NCBI GenBank assembly: GCA_002150815.3
Contig: NDFF03000122.1
Coordinates: forward strand, 124,001 to 188,000
Length of the DNA stretch: 64,000 bases
From: Grammothele lineata
Taxonomy: Eukaryota; Basidiomycota; Agaricomycetes; Polyporales; Polyporaceae
Direction: 5' to 3'
Part shown: positions 1 to 13,400 of the stretch, in pieces
Layout of the letters: every line of letters starts with the position of its first letter
Numbering within the stretch: position 1 is the first letter of the stretch
Notes under the pieces: model-generated
Databases searched by the model: none
What the model saw: the letters and a program-made list of their open reading frames with translations, nothing else
What the model was told of the DNA's origin: nothing
Program-made: the position numbers and the translations under genes

Positions 1-3000
1 GGGGACATCCACAGGTTCCCCGGGGTGATGAACCCGCTCCCTCCCGCGCCGTACACGAAGCCCCCAGAGAGGCTCTCGACCGTGTTCGACGAACCTATCC
101 CCAAACCCTCGTTAGTCCCACCCCAAACCCCCAAGCCCAAAAAATCCAATGGGGCACTCACCCGGCACGAGCACACTATCCCAAAAGTCCGCGCTGAGTA
201 TGCTGTCCATCGAGAGCATGTTCATGTCCATCCCCTGCGGCGCGGGCGCCATCGTCGGCGGGAACGTCGAGATGTCCGCCACGGGCCCCATCTCCCCGCT
301 GTACGAGAAGTTCTCGAGCATGTCCGGCCCGAACGCACCGTGCCCGTTGCGCGGCTGCGGCGCCGCGAACGACGGGCCCGCGCCCCCCGCGAGCGGGTCC
401 GAGGGTTGTTGCACGGCGCTCCCGCTCCCGTCCACTTGTTGTTGCTGGAGTTGCTGCTGGAGCTGCTGGTCCGAAGGCCCGTCCGTGCGCGCGTTGACGA
501 GCGCGCGGAGGAAGCAGCTGTACAGCGCCGGGGTGTGCAGCGGGCCCACCGCGATCTGGTCGAAGACGTTCGCGACCTCGGTCACGATCGCGATCGTCTT
601 CTGTTCGTGGTCCAGGAACGCTTGGAACTCGGGCCGGATCAGCTGCAGAGCCGCGTTATCAGCACACGCCTGCGGCGCTCGAGAACTGGAACTGCACGCG
701 GATGTGGATGGGATGTGAGACGGCCGCTCTCGCGCCGCACGCACCTTGAGCAGGCTGAGTACCGCGTAGGAGCCCATGACGAAGTGCGAGTCGGGCGCGA
801 ACTTGAGCCACCCGGACGGGCCGAGTTGTTCCGTGACGATGCTCGCGCAGCTCACCGCGGACGAGTGGCAGCGGGCGAAAAAGTGGCCGATGTCGACCGC
901 GGACCGCTCGAGCGCGTTTTGGAGCCCGAACGCGTTGATGGTGAGCATTGCGTAGTGGAAGTAGAAGTTCGCGATGTGCGTGCGGTACTGGGCAACCGGC
1001 TCGGTTTCGCCTGCGGGGATGAGGGCGGACACGGGCGTGGCGGTCAGGTTCGCTGCTGGGGCAGAGGAGGAGGGGGACGCGGGGTCGAGACGCGTACCGA
1101 CGGAGTGCCGGTGGTTCAGCCACTCGTGGTGCCATGCCAGCAGTTGGGTCTCCATCGTCTTTATTACGAGCAGGAAGTCGCAATCGACCTGCAGCCCGGA
1201 CGAGTTGGTCGTGCCGGAGTAGAGGAGGTCGAGGCTGCGCGTCAAGATGCGTTGTAGGTCCTGCCAATATGATCGCGTCGTCAGCGTCTAGCGCTGTGGG
1301 TCCATGATCGGCCGCGCCCCGACAGGTACGCACCGCATAACCAGCCAGCGCGCTATCGCCGGGCACGGACCACGGTGCGCGCGCCCATTGCGATGCGTTC
1401 CGGATCATGTAGCTGCTCGCCAGCGAGTGCGGCAGGGCAAACGCCGGCGACACCAATCACAGATGGGGCGGAAAGCGGGTCCCGGTCAGCATCCGTGTGC
1501 CCCAAAATGGTAAGCCGAGTAACACATACTCTTCCTTGATCGAGTACGGCTTGCCCATCTGCGCACTGAACGAGCGGTCCAGGCAGAAGCAGATGATCCA
1601 CGTCCGTTCCCGGTTGCGCACCTCCCGATCGCGAGCACGGCCTTCTGGCGTGTCCGGGCTGACACCGGTGGAGCGACGGTGCAAGTTAAGGTCGGTCGCC
1701 ATCCTGTACGTGCACGATGATATCAGTATATGGGGATCCTTAGAATAGGAGGGAACGGGCAGCCAGCGCGTGACCCCGGCCGCGTGCTCGGCGATAGTAC
1801 GTGCATGAGGCTACCGTCACCGAACAGCGAGTGGCGGCCGAGTATGACGACGATAACACGCAGACGTCAATTTCGGGAACGAACCTGATAGCCATGCCGA
1901 GGAGCATCCATGTCTGGTCCTGCTCGTATCGCTGCACGGGCCCGCAGCCCCACAGGACGTTGATGAGATAAGCCTGAACGATCTCGACCGACTTGTATCC
2001 CCTGGCAGGGACCTGGAAGGCGAGGTTGCGGGCGAGCTCCGACAGCTTGGTATGAAGGTCTGACCGCGCGTCGTAGAACCGTGACGCTACTGCGCAGACT
2101 GAACAAGTATCTGATTGAGCGGCTTTGCGGCGCGGCACTAGTGACTAACAACTCACTCGAGGTCAGGAGGAAGGGCGAACGCGAGCACACCAATGACGGG
2201 GTGTGGAACTCAGGGTCGAGGAACGGGGCTTGTACCTGTATTGTGGTTCAGCCAGGGGAATTTTCGGCATCAGTGTGTAAAGGCTTACATTCATATGATC
2301 AAAGTAGCTATAATCACCGCGATTGAATGGGGTGGGGAAAATAGTCAGCAACGCCCACGTTCATCGGCGGAAAGGCGTCAAGCGACGGTCGCTTACATTT
2401 TGAACAGTGCGACTACTTCTTCTGTGCTGACAAAGCTAAGCATCTCGGGCTGGATTTGCCGCTCGATATACAACCTCCGCAATGGGAGTATCGTCATGGG
2501 TCCTGTGCAAGTCAACCGTCAGGTCGGCACCGCGAGGCCCGCAGCGGCTCGACTCACCTGGCTTGAAGTAGACGTCGCTGGCGACGCCCACCTTGTCAGA
2601 CGTGTGGACGGCCTCGGTGATCTGAGACTTTGCGCCTGCCTGCGCGCGCCGGTTTGCTAGGCTTGCCTCGGCCAGAAGGCCCAGCGGGTTGAGCGCATTG
2701 TCAGGAAGGGAGTGCATCTTGGGCGATGGTGGTGCATGATGTGAAAGGTGGTGCCGACGATCTGGGGAAGGGGGCGGGGAGGGAGAGTTAATCAACGCTT
2801 GCGTGTTCTGAGCCTGGAGGCTGGGCGAGGGGGATCGAGATAGCAGCCCGGAAGCGACGCTGGGGTTGCCAAGCGAACGGAGGACGGTGTCTAATGTCCG
2901 CTCCATCTTCCGTAATGAGCGGGTCAAGATTTCATGTTTCCTGGGGCTGCAAATGAGTGCTCGGACCTGATGGAGAGGAGGGGTGGGTGCTCACTTGGTG

Positions 3001-3689
3001 GACCTCTTTCCGCGATTGGACTCCTCAAAGATGCACTCGTGGTTACCCGTCTGACACCTCTTACACGGTGGACCGTTCTCGGCACCGACGCACTTCATCT
3101 TGAGGCGACGGCAGACGGTGCACGCGCTAAGGACGCGTTAGCGGACGGAAAGAACGCGTCGGAGGGCAACATACCGTGAACCGCGGGTGGGCTTAGCCTT
3201 TGGCTCGTCCCCCTTCTCCGTGCTCGGGCTCTGAGCCTCGCCATCATCGTCCGGTCGGGGGCGCTTGCTGCGACCGTCGTTGGTCATGCTGTTTGACGAA
3301 GCCGGTCGCTTGCCGTTGACGTTGGAACTGAAGGAGATGGTGTCGTTTGGCGGGGTGCCGATAGTCTCGGAGCCGTGTGATGAGGGAGAGGAGAGGCTTG
3401 CGGAGATGGTAAGGTGGGGCGGGGGCATCTGCTGCTGCTGGTGATGGTGGTAGGAGGAGCCGTAGTACTGGGGTGGGTAGAGCGCGAGGGCGGGGTCAAT
3501 AGGGACAGGGGGCGAAGGCGGGGGCGGCTGCATTTGGTGTGCCAATGAAAGCTCGTGTGGATGGTGGAGGGTGATGGATTGGGAGGAGTAGACGGGCTGC
3601 TGGTGCTGGTAGGGGTTGTGGTGCTGTGGATGGTGGTGGGGGCTGTGATGTGTCTGAGGGAGGAAGTAGTCAGGGTACTGGGAAGACAT
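1..3689 (-). CDS. Zn(II)2Cys6 transcription factor with fungal-specific regulatory domain (C-terminus cut by window edge)
   Basis: This is a nuclear DNA-binding regulator of the GAL4-type zinc-cluster family; its target genes are unknown. I start it at the ATG at 3687-3689, which opens a His/Gln/Pro-rich N-terminus (MSSQYPDYFLPQ...). An upstream in-frame ATG exists, but the sequence before 3689 looks like leader. Exon 1 ends at 3175 after a basic Lys/Arg run, and a 48 nt intron (3127-3174) interrupts the start of the zinc cluster. Exon 2 then gives a six-cysteine C-x2-C-x6-C...C-x2-C-x6-C cluster (ACTVCRRLKMKC, then CKRC) at about 3000-3126. A linker that may form a coiled coil follows (RSLRKMERTLDTVLRSLG, about 2890). 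The PF04082-like regulatory region lies at about 1350-2150 (FYDARSDLHTKLSELA, RERTWIICFCLDRS). The last exon in the window runs from 94 into the edge after an intron at 95-161. The zinc cluster resembles the PrtT/WAR1-like subgroup, but I do not claim orthology. Internal introns between 1250 and 2450 were not all fixed. Confidence 0.85.
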
Positions 3690-4075
3690 GACGAAGAGGG
3701 AGGACGGGAGGGGTGGCGGGGCGGGAACTGACATTGGGGCGAGGACCTGGCAGAGGATGGCAGGCGAGCTTAAAGGAAGCTGGGCGACACTTCTTTTGCG
3801 AGGAGGACCGAGTTCACGTGGAGGGGCTTGCCGACAGAACGGGACGGAGTGCGATTGGAGATGGGAAAGAGGATGGAGGGGTAGGAGGTGAGAAAGAGCT
3901 GCGAGCGGGGGCACCGGTTCAGACAAGGAAATTTGGATTCACGACCGAGCCACGGCGGGCAATCAGAGAGTCTGCGGGAGGCTGTCGCCCTTGGCGAATC
4001 GGGTTCCGCGAGAGGGGGAGTGGGAAGCCGGCGAAGGAGACGCGATCTGGGACGGCGGCTCGGAGGGGGCGCGCA

Positions 4076-4100
4076 GTCGTCGTCGTCGTCGTCGTCGTCG
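4076..4100. repeat. GTC trinucleotide microsatellite
   Basis: Eight perfect GTC units lie 390 bp upstream of the start codon of the zinc-cluster transcription factor. No coding frame through it is convincing. Such repeats are prone to length change, so this could serve as a strain marker. Confidence 0.9.
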
Positions 4101-7100
4101 AGAGCGAGAAGCAGACAAGGCTCGAGCAGCGGGCAAAACCCTCCCCGCGTCCGTTCGGGGCGACGGAGGCAGCGTGACCCCCAGGCAGCGGCAGCCAGCG
4201 GCAGCCACTGCCTGCGACCCCAGCGCCCGCCGTCGCGTCTCCCGCGCGCCTCCCCCGCGTCTACGCCGGCCCTCCGCTCTGGGGTAGACGCCCCCCGATC
4301 CCGCCGTCCGATCTCTGCTCCCGCCAATCGCAGCCCCCTTATCGCCTCCGGCCCCGGCCCGCTCCCCGCAAGTCCTCCGCGGCCCGGCCGGCGACGGGCG
4401 CACGGGCGCTGGCGTGACCACCCACTCGCGGACTCCTCCTCGCCGCAACGGACGCTGCCCCTCGAGGCTCGCACTCAACCTACTCATTTCTCCGCCTCGG
4501 TCCCGCTTTGGGCAGCCCCTTTCTCACCGCGTCCCGTGGGAGCCCCGCTCGTCTACCGCTCGTCTCAGGAACAGAACGCGGCCCAATTCGTCCTCCCCCC
4601 GCTGACTTCATGCATTCTCCCAGGCCCGCCCCTCGTCCAGACTCGGCGATCCGCACATTCCAGACCCGCCCTCCATTCAATCCTTTCCACGCTCCCAGCT
4701 CCCCCATCGCGATTCTGACGTCCTCCTAGCGCGTCATGTCCATTGCCTGTCCTGTCTTTCAGGCCAATCACGTTAGTCTTGACGTCCTCGCCTCCATTCG
4801 GCTCCCACCCCAACCAACCTTCTCCTGCCAAACACGGTTTCCCGATCCCTTTCTCAACTAACCTCCGCTTCTTCCTCTACGTCTGCATCTCGCCATTGCC
4901 CCGTCGTCATCCGGTCCCAGCATCTTTCATCTCTCATTCAATCCCTCTCACGACGATTCTGACGCGAGCGTCTTTCTCCGTTTCGTCCGTTCCCATGTCT
5001 GCCACCCAACCCCCGCTTATCCGACCTGGGAACCAATCAATCCTATCTCACCTACCGTCTCTCGCTCCAGCTCCGCGAACCCCCCGGCAAGCCCTGACAG
5101 AGCACGTCTTTTTTCTCTGGAATTTCGCGCGCGTCTGTCGTGCGCCAGTCCGGCCGTGCGATCGCGCCCCTTCGCCTGATAGGCTGCCAATGTTTACGCT
5201 TCCCAAACCCCACCCAGGATCTCTACACGACAACCGGGCAAAACGTCTCGAGATCCACGTCGGAATTACCGCTCTATCCACCGCTCCCAGGCACGAGCGT
5301 GCTTTCAGACCCGCATCGCCTCCTCGTGACGTTGTCCATGAACACGACGGATCGCCGCCGCACCTGGCTCCTATTCCTCTCCAGCGCGCCCGCATGCACA
5401 GTACATTCATAGAAACTAAGCCGACACGCTCCACCCGCGGCGCAGTACCAACCTAAAAATCAAAGCGCTGCACGGGCGCACTTGAATCCTGCGTCCAGCG
5501 TGGACCGCGTCACGCCAACTCGCACGCCTCTTCCCCCACCCCCTCCGCGAAGGGCCCGGCCTACCGCCGCGCCGGGCACGCCGAACCAGTGCCCATGTCC
5601 TTACGCGGTTCTGTCCACGGTACCAACCCCTCGTTCCGCCCTTTGCTGCTTCGCGTCGCTCGTTCGCACACCCGACCGCCCTCCCGCAGCTCGCGAATCT
5701 CGCGACGTCGACGCTCGAACGTCCGGGCAAGCGAACGCGCGAACTGAACGAGGAACCCCCCACTCCCCACCCCTCGCGCACATAGCGCGGCCTGCGCCCG
5801 CCCCGCTCGGCTTTCCACCCCGGCCGCGATCCGCGATCCGCGGCGTGCGCGCCGCGGCGCGGGGGCTCCCACTGCCCTCGCGCCGTCCCGGGCGCATGGG
5901 CACGCCCAGGGCGCGCCCGCCCGTCCCGGTGTCTAAACTTGGTGCGTCCAAGCTCAATCGTGTCCGCGATCCCTGAGGCCCTGCTCAGCCCGGGCTTAGC
6001 CCCGCGCCCAAGCCTAAGACCCCGCTGCCCCTTCTCTCCCGCGAGGGCGTCGCGGCCTTGCGCCGAGGGCGCGTGCCGTGCGCGGCACGCGCTCCTCTAA
6101 GCTCCGTGCGCTGTCGCGTCTCTTTCGCGCCTCCCACATGCGCAACGCTCCGCGTCGCGTCGACGAGAGCCCGGGCGCCCCCTCCCCGAGCACCAGCGTC
6201 CCCCCAGTTCTCTCTTCTCGCCTTCGATCGCCGCTGCGCCGTCAGCGCCGCCGCCACCGCACCGCTCTCACAGGCCCGTCCCGCGAACCACCCGCCGCGA
6301 GGGCACCCAACGCTTTTTTTCCTCTCTGCTCGTCTTAGCCCCGGCTGGGCAGACGTGCTAACCCCCTTGTGGCGCAAATCATGTGTTTCGCGCCCTCGCG
6401 CCCCCCAGCCCGCTTCTTTCATCTCCGCGGGCACCACATGCGCCCCCAAACCCGCTCAGCCGGCGCACGTCCCCCCGAGCATATGCACGAGCTCCAAGGC
6501 CTCAGCCGGCGGCAGCCCGTCTCCATAGCGCAGCTTCATTGTCTCTATCCACCGCCCGGGGAGCGTTACGTGACGCGTTCCGCACGGCGGGAGCCCAGGG
6601 GGAGGCGGCGGGGGCGCACGACGGGCCACGGGTGAGGCGCATTGAGTCCCCATTTAGCGCGAGCTGGGCATACCCAGCCAAGGGAACCGTTAAGCACGGG
6701 CAGCGGTTTACCGGGGCGCGTCGGCGGTTCCAGGGCTGGGGGGCGCGCAGAATGGCGTGCTCGCCCTGCGCTGCGCCCCGCCCGTGCGTCCCGCCGAGCG
6801 GGTTCGCCTCGCTCTCTCGGGCTTCGAGCGAGTACACGCCGGGAAGAGGGGGTCGGGGAGTCACACCCGTTCTCGGGCTCGCGACGATTTTTTTCTTTCT
6901 TCGTTTTCCTCGTTCTTCGATTTTCTTCGTGCATGGGGTGCTTGCGAACCGCACGAGGACCTCCCGCCCGACCGGGGGAATGGGCTCGGCAACGCAGGAG
7001 CGAGAAGGGCTCGACAAACAGCGGAGTTGAGCCCGCCGTTGCCCGAAACGTGCAGAGACCGTCCCTGTTTTCTCGCGACGTCATGCGAGCCCGCCGCCGT

Positions 7101-7184
7101 TGCGCACATCGCTTGCTCGTGCACACTGGGCGTGCGCACGGGCACGCAGAGGCGGTCTCTCTAACGCCGTAAGACGTTCTCTGC

Positions 7185-7449
7185 GAAGGCCCGGCGTTCA
7201 CTAAGCTGCTCTCATCGGAGCGCGTCTAGAGAGAAACTGAAGGCTCGTCCTTCCCGCTAGAACCTTCCTGCGAGCTAAAGAGACGTTCTCTCAGCTCTGA
7301 GACTCTGTAGGTTTGACGCGGTATTCACTACGAATGGCCCGGTGTCCACTCAGCTGCTCAGCTCCCATCGACGGGCCCTCGTCCAGAGGGGAGCTGACGT
7401 GCTCGTTCTTCCCACTAGAATTTTCCTGAGCCGCTGTGGCGTTTTCTCG
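7185..7449. repeat. Diverged tandem duplication, two units of about 110 bp
   Basis: The unit at 7185-7292 and the unit at 7332-7449 align along their length. Both open with a GGCCCGG block, then an ACT(A/C)AGCTGCTC block, then a CTCGT(C/T)CTTCCC(G/A)CTAGAA block, and both end near CGTT(C/T)TCTC. By eye about 70 percent of positions match, with a few short gaps. No open frame is conserved between the units, so this looks like a noncoding duplication. A partial third unit may lie just upstream, near 7170. Confidence 0.6.
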
Positions 7450-10400
7450 TCGAACGCGCCGCTGCGCCGATTGCAACCTTGCGCCCCCCCCCTCTCCTCT
7501 ATCGATCTCCATGCTCTCAGGATGCTGCCCAGCACGGTCCACGGCGGCCGGCAGAAATTTCTCTAGCGGCATCCAGCGCGGTGTTACGGTGGCCATCGCC
7601 GTAGAAGGCGGGAGCGGGCCAGGGCGCTCGCTCTCATCCGTCGACGCGCCACGGCGTCGTCAGACTCAGACGCACCTTGCTCGACTTAGAAACAGCATGA
7701 GACGAGCGGCGGGCGGACGGTAGCACGCGGCGGTGTCGAACGCACACCACTCACTAAGCGCGGGCGCTCCCGCGAAGCACCGCGAAGCGGATCTAGCGAC
7801 GGCCGCGGGACCTTGCCGTCCCTTGGCCCTCCGGCTTGGCGTCCGCCCGTGTTCCCTCGCTCGTTCGACTGGCGCAATGTCGTCGTGCACGCACTGGCGA
7901 CGTCGACGGCGCGTCGCAGCGAGCGCGTCGGCCGTCGAGCACCCGCTCGCACGTCTGTGCACCCCCGCTGGCGAAGCTGAGAACCACGCCTGTAAGCGGT
8001 GAGAGCGCCGCCGCCCTTCTGGCAGTGGAAAGGCCCTCCCAAGCCCATTCCGAGGCTCGACGCTGAGTTATTTCGGTACGAGCCTCTCGAATTCTCGGGG
8101 AAGGACGGGCTGCCGCCCTGGCTGCGCTCTATCACGTTGGCCGTCGAGCGAGGCTTCGAAGGAGGGCTTCTGCGGGACGTCTCGGGTGTCGGCTAGGGCG
8201 CCTCCGTCGCGGTCGGGCTTCGGGCTTCACGCGCCCATCCGCCGCTGCTGGAGAAGGCAGCGCGCGCAGTCGCCTCGCGCACACGGTCGCGGCGAGGCGG
8301 CGCGACGTTGAGCTGCGTTGACCATATTCTCTTTAGCTCGAGTGCGTTTCCGTAACGCATGCCGACATCGAAGCAGGCACTCCAGCCGCGTAAATTGCTG
8401 TTGCTGCCAAGGTTATAGCTTTTGTGGTGGGGCCACGGTTTTCCTTTCTTTCTGACCAGCGTTAGTGCCGCGACAGGTACGAAGGCCGACCCTGGTCCAT
8501 TTGCTCAATTGAACAATGCCGACGCATCTGATGGCCATCTGAATCTCATAATCTCACAAAGAGACGTGCACGACCCGCATATGGAGCGTGCAGAACCAAT
8601 CGCAATTCATTCATTACTACACAGATTAGCCGGCCGGCGTTCAAAGGGCGCAGAATTGAAGCGCAGCTCGATGTACGGTACACACGCCCCCAAGGAGGAC
8701 ATAGACCGGCGGATCCGGACTGTCGGGCCGGTAAACAAGCTCGAGCCGTGAGTGCCACACAGGACCCGACGCCTTCTCGCCTCCCCGGCATCGAGCTCGC
8801 CGTGGGTCGGGACAAGTCTATAGTCGAGTTGCCGCGGCGCGGCGTGTCCTCCTCTGCCCGTTCGCAGGTACGATCGTCCCCAGAGTCTCCATGTCCATGC
8901 AGGACGAGTCACCCGGCCAGCACAGCCACCAGCGCGCCAGGGCTCAAGCGTTCCGGGAATCAAGTTCTGATTGCCACAGTAGTCGCCGGCATCAACGACA
9001 CGAACTGCTACGAGCAGGGTCGTCTCAATACACCGACGAGGTCGAATCCCATCGGGCGGACCATGACGCTTCATTTCGCTAGATTTGGGTGCGCGATAGT
9101 GGAGAGTGGCAATGGAGAGGCTCCCGACTGCGGGGAAAGAAGCAGAAGAAGCTGCGGCCTGTTAGAGACGGGGGCCGCTAGATTTGTATTGCGAGTATCA
9201 TTCTCCTCAACGACGATGCAATAATCGTCGCTCGCTAGAGCGTCAGAAGCCTGTCTTAGAGGAACGCACCGGCGAATGCATTGGAGCGTCTATTCCATGG
9301 AACTCGGTTCGTCCGCGGCTGGGCACAAGCAATGGTTTTGCCTAGCTGGGTATAGTGTGGGTCACCGTCTGAGAGCTCACTTGGGACGTCCAGAGCATCT
9401 TGCCAGCATGGCCTAGAGACGTTCTGGAGACTGATTACGGTCAGGTGAGAGTCAAATGTAATGGGTGGAAAAGAGACCATCTGCTCTTCCGTCATTCTTT
9501 CCCCCCAGGCACCCACGGCAACGCGTAATTCTGATAGCGGCGGAAAGGCGGTCGAGGATCTGAGACTAACACCTTTGCGTCATTTTCTGCATACGAAGCA
9601 ATGTCCTGGAACGGAGATGCTCAAGGTTGACAAGAATCCTGCGACACAGACAAGAGACTGGGCGCGGATGATTCGTTCTAGGACGCCTGCCATATATGGA
9701 GAGAGGAGGGGCTGGGTGGCAGCGGACGGACCGGAAAAGGGTCCGGGGTGCACAGCCGTGCGCGCTGGCCGACCGATCTGATTTCCCGAGTCGCCGATTG
9801 AGACTCGACGAACCCACGCGACGCGAGTCTGATCGTCCTCTGCTCTAGTCCTACTCCCTCATCCATCCGCTCAAGCCCAGCGGCCCTCTTCGTCCGCTCC
9901 TTCGCTAGACAGCGCACATCATGCGTCGCGACGCTACATCATCTGCATCCGCGACGCTCCCGAGACATTATTCAGGGCATCACGCGAGCTCGTCGAGAGG
10001 GGAACGTCGCTAGCGGCTCGTCATCTGCGTTTCTCCAACAGAAACGACACTCTGGAGACGCTCGTCGCGTGTTCGAAGCTGGCTGCGGGCTGCGTCCGGT
10101 GTCGCGCCTGCACAAGGATCGCACCCGATCGCCCTCTCCGTCTTCTACGGCCTCGAATCAGACATGGCCGCTCGCTCGACCGAGTTCCAAGTCAGCCCGC
10201 AGCTTCTCCCTTCCTCCTCCTGCCGGAGCGCACCCGCCATATCCCTCTCATGCCCATTGGGCACCTGCACATCTCCCGCTGACATGCCATGGCCGTCATG
10301 CCGTAAGTCTGAACCCATGGTCCCCATTGCTCCCCCGTAGCGGCGTACGCTGACGCACACTACCCACACCTCACCACAGCTCGCCTCCTGCAGCGGATCC

Positions 10401-13400
10401 TCTGCTCATCCGCTCCCCGCTGCTAGTCAGCGATAAGGGCCCATGACGCTGCGACGCGAGCGCGCGCACCACATGCTCGCTCTGTCTTCTTCGAGAACGT
10501 GGGTCCGCCGTTCTCAGGAATGCCTTCGCCATATGGTATGCGCTGATGACTTCGTCGCGCCTGTCCTTGCTGGTCTGGATGACTCCTCGCGCGTGATATT
10601 ATTCAATAGTGTTGTATCGCTCGCCACAGAACAGCACAGACCTCTCCAGATGTTTAGAGATGACGTCGCAATTCGGTGTCTTCGCCCGACTACTCCGCTG
10701 ACGGCAGAGCGTTGACGAAGTCCTGTTTCCTTTGCGCGTCCTCTCGGCTAGCTGTGAGGCACCCCTGTCTACTATCGTTCGCGGGGTTGTGCCTACCATC
10801 ACTTCGTACGGATTCGCGGCCCCAAGCCGCAGTTGATTATAATGGCTGCCAGGAAGACCCGTTCGAGTCGCTCTTAACCTGACAGATCATCAGCATGTTG
10901 CATTGCGCGATCCAGCCGTCGTTGCAACTGCGTCGTGCTCGAGCACGATGCGATCGATACGTACGCGGAGGGTTGATATCGCAGATTACAGTATCTGACT
11001 TAGAGTTTATTCACAGGACCGGGGCTGACGATTGTTCTTCCAATGTCGGAAACCTGGCTGTGACTCATCACGAGCTCGAGGTACCGTCCGGGTTTGGGCT
11101 AGTTCCCCGGACAGCATCCTCGGTCGTCGGCGTCGAGCATTCACCACTGCTCAGAACGTTCGCCGTACTAGTCAAAGACTGGTTATCGAAGACATAGTCC
11201 ACCCGGCGGGGCCCCACATTTGGGATACCCTTTCCCTTTCAGTATCTTGGTATTCCCAATATATTGTTGGCGGATGCTGAGATATGGACGCTGCCAGTCG
11301 CCTTCGTTCCTGTGGATGCCCTTCTCTTTTGCTATAGCTCCTCGAAGGCACCTAACTTGCGGTACGATGTCGTAAGCAAGGAAACAATCGTCTTCCATGC
11401 AGCGAGGTGCCTGCCTCTCATGGCCACCGAAATATGTGGCCGAGACTCACCGGGCTATTGCTCGCCTTGGGTGAGCTTCATAATCCAACTCTCTTCATGT
11501 GAATGCCGACCTTACCTCCTCGACTCACTAGCCCCGGTTAGAATCGCCCAGAACGCACCTAGTACTCCCCGCAGCGACTCGGGGTTTTGGCGACATTGCC
11601 GCGGCATATCGTTCAATCGCCTTCCCGTGCCTGGTTTCGCAGCCCCACTGCAAGCCCTGCGAGAGCCCATTGAAGCCAGCCTTCTATCGCGCATCAGACC
11701 AGGCTCCTCCTCGCCTTCGCGAACGTCTGGAAAACACGAGTACCCGCTGGGCTCGCAATGCACCCATCTCTCTGCCCGCGGAGGTGCCGCCTGTGCCATC
11801 GGCCCGCACCCGCCTCCAAAGCCTATTGGTCGAGACCTCGGTGGACCACGCTCGCGAGCGGCGCACAAATCAAAGTGCGGGGCTCTTGCCTTCCTTCTTC
11901 CTCTCCCAAACACGGATCAAGGACACACCAGGCCCCGACCTACTGGACCTGCCGCACGCTCAACCTGCCGGCCAGTGCGCGCTGCCAACCTCTCCGTGCC
12001 GCACCTCCGCGCTCACTTCGCTCCGCCTGCGTCGTTCCGCCTCTCGCGCCGCCTCTGCGTTAGCGGCGGCGGGGTGCGCCTCTTGTCCCTCGCCTGTTCC
12101 TTCTTAGCCTTTCTACGTGTGACCGCGTTATCATGCCCCCACACATCACCGCCGGCACAGCGTGACACGGAGACTGCGAAGGGCACGGCCCTGGGCCCGG
12201 TGCGCAGGCGCGGGCCCGGCTTGCCCGTCCCAGTGCACGCCGCGGCTCTCGCTCGGCGTACTAGACATAGCGGGACGGACGTGTCGCAGGTACCGCGCGA
12301 CACGCCCGCTGTCTTGGAGTCTGACAAAGGACGGGCTTGGGGCGCGCCAGCCGAGCATTGGCAGCGGCGCTCTGCCAGTCCGGCGGGGTGGGTGTGTGCA
12401 CGCGCGCGTGCATATTTGGGTGCGCGAGCCTCTTGCGTCTTGTCCCTGTAAGCTATTTATAGATTGCGCGGCCGCGACGCTGGTTCGCATTTTGGAAAGG
12501 CTCGAGACGAGCGAAGAGGCGGAGCGGGAGGAGCTCGCGAGCCCGACGGCGGGGTGCAGAGCGCGTCTCACGCCGCTCGATGGCCGACTGCATGCGTGCG
12601 CGGTGTCGTATTGGAAGGTTCGAGTGTGCAAGGCGGGAGAGGTGCGCTGCGCTGCAATGGAAGGGGATAGCTGGCCGTCCTGAGCGCGGAGGTGGGAAGC
12701 CCGTCTATTTGTTGCGCGCAGGAGGGACGGCGCATCGCTGTACATGGCGGGGCGGCAGGTCCGTAATAGCATGCGAGGGTGGTGTACAGCTTCGTGGCTG
12801 CAATCCACCAACCCAAAGTCGATCGCGGCCGTGTCGATGAGGCACATCCTGCTGCTTGGTTCCAGGAACGCGTCTCAGAGGCTCACCGCGGTCGCTGGAG
12901 CGTGTGCGTGGGGCGGTCGACGCCGATATATACTTAGCGCGCACAATCTAGACTGGCGTGTGTGGACTTTCGTGGCTGTAAGCTTAGAACGAGGCACGTC
13001 GCGGCATGATGGCAGCGTTCGTAACTTGACCTGACTGGCTACTCTCAAGCTTCCTTCGCCTGACATAGCATGCTCGGCCGAGGGCTCCAATGTCGCACCC
13101 CTCGCTGTTCTTTGCGTGAATTCAAATGATGATTGACGGCCAGGAGACACCAAATGGCGCAACGCTGAGCACGCTTGTGCGATCTCAGCGTGATGAGAGG
13201 CTTGAGCATACCGCTGATACGGTGCTATCTGGTGCTATCCCCGCCCATCTGAGGGAGGGGCCTTATGTCATGTTTTGGTAATCATATCAGCCCGCCCATG
13301 ACGACTTGTTATGACATCGGAATACAATCGCAGGATGCGAGTCATAAGGCTGGGGCGTACCGGCGCTGGGATGTCCCGAGGAAGAGAGACATGTCCTTGA

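Noticed and set aside
4076..4100. GTC repeat as part of a poly-Asp or poly-Ser protein
   Set aside because: No frame through it has domains or a start that connects to a gene; it is treated as a microsatellite.
4743..5456. Open frame of 237 codons on the plus strand in the gene desert
   Set aside because: Composition is Pro/Ser/Arg-rich, as expected from pyrimidine-rich DNA. There is no domain, no splice signals with frame conservation, and overlapping frames on both strands are equally open.
11264..12451. Open frame of 395 codons on the plus strand
   Set aside because: No recognisable motif in any part. The Ala/Arg/Pro-rich second half follows base composition, and no flanking exon extends it.
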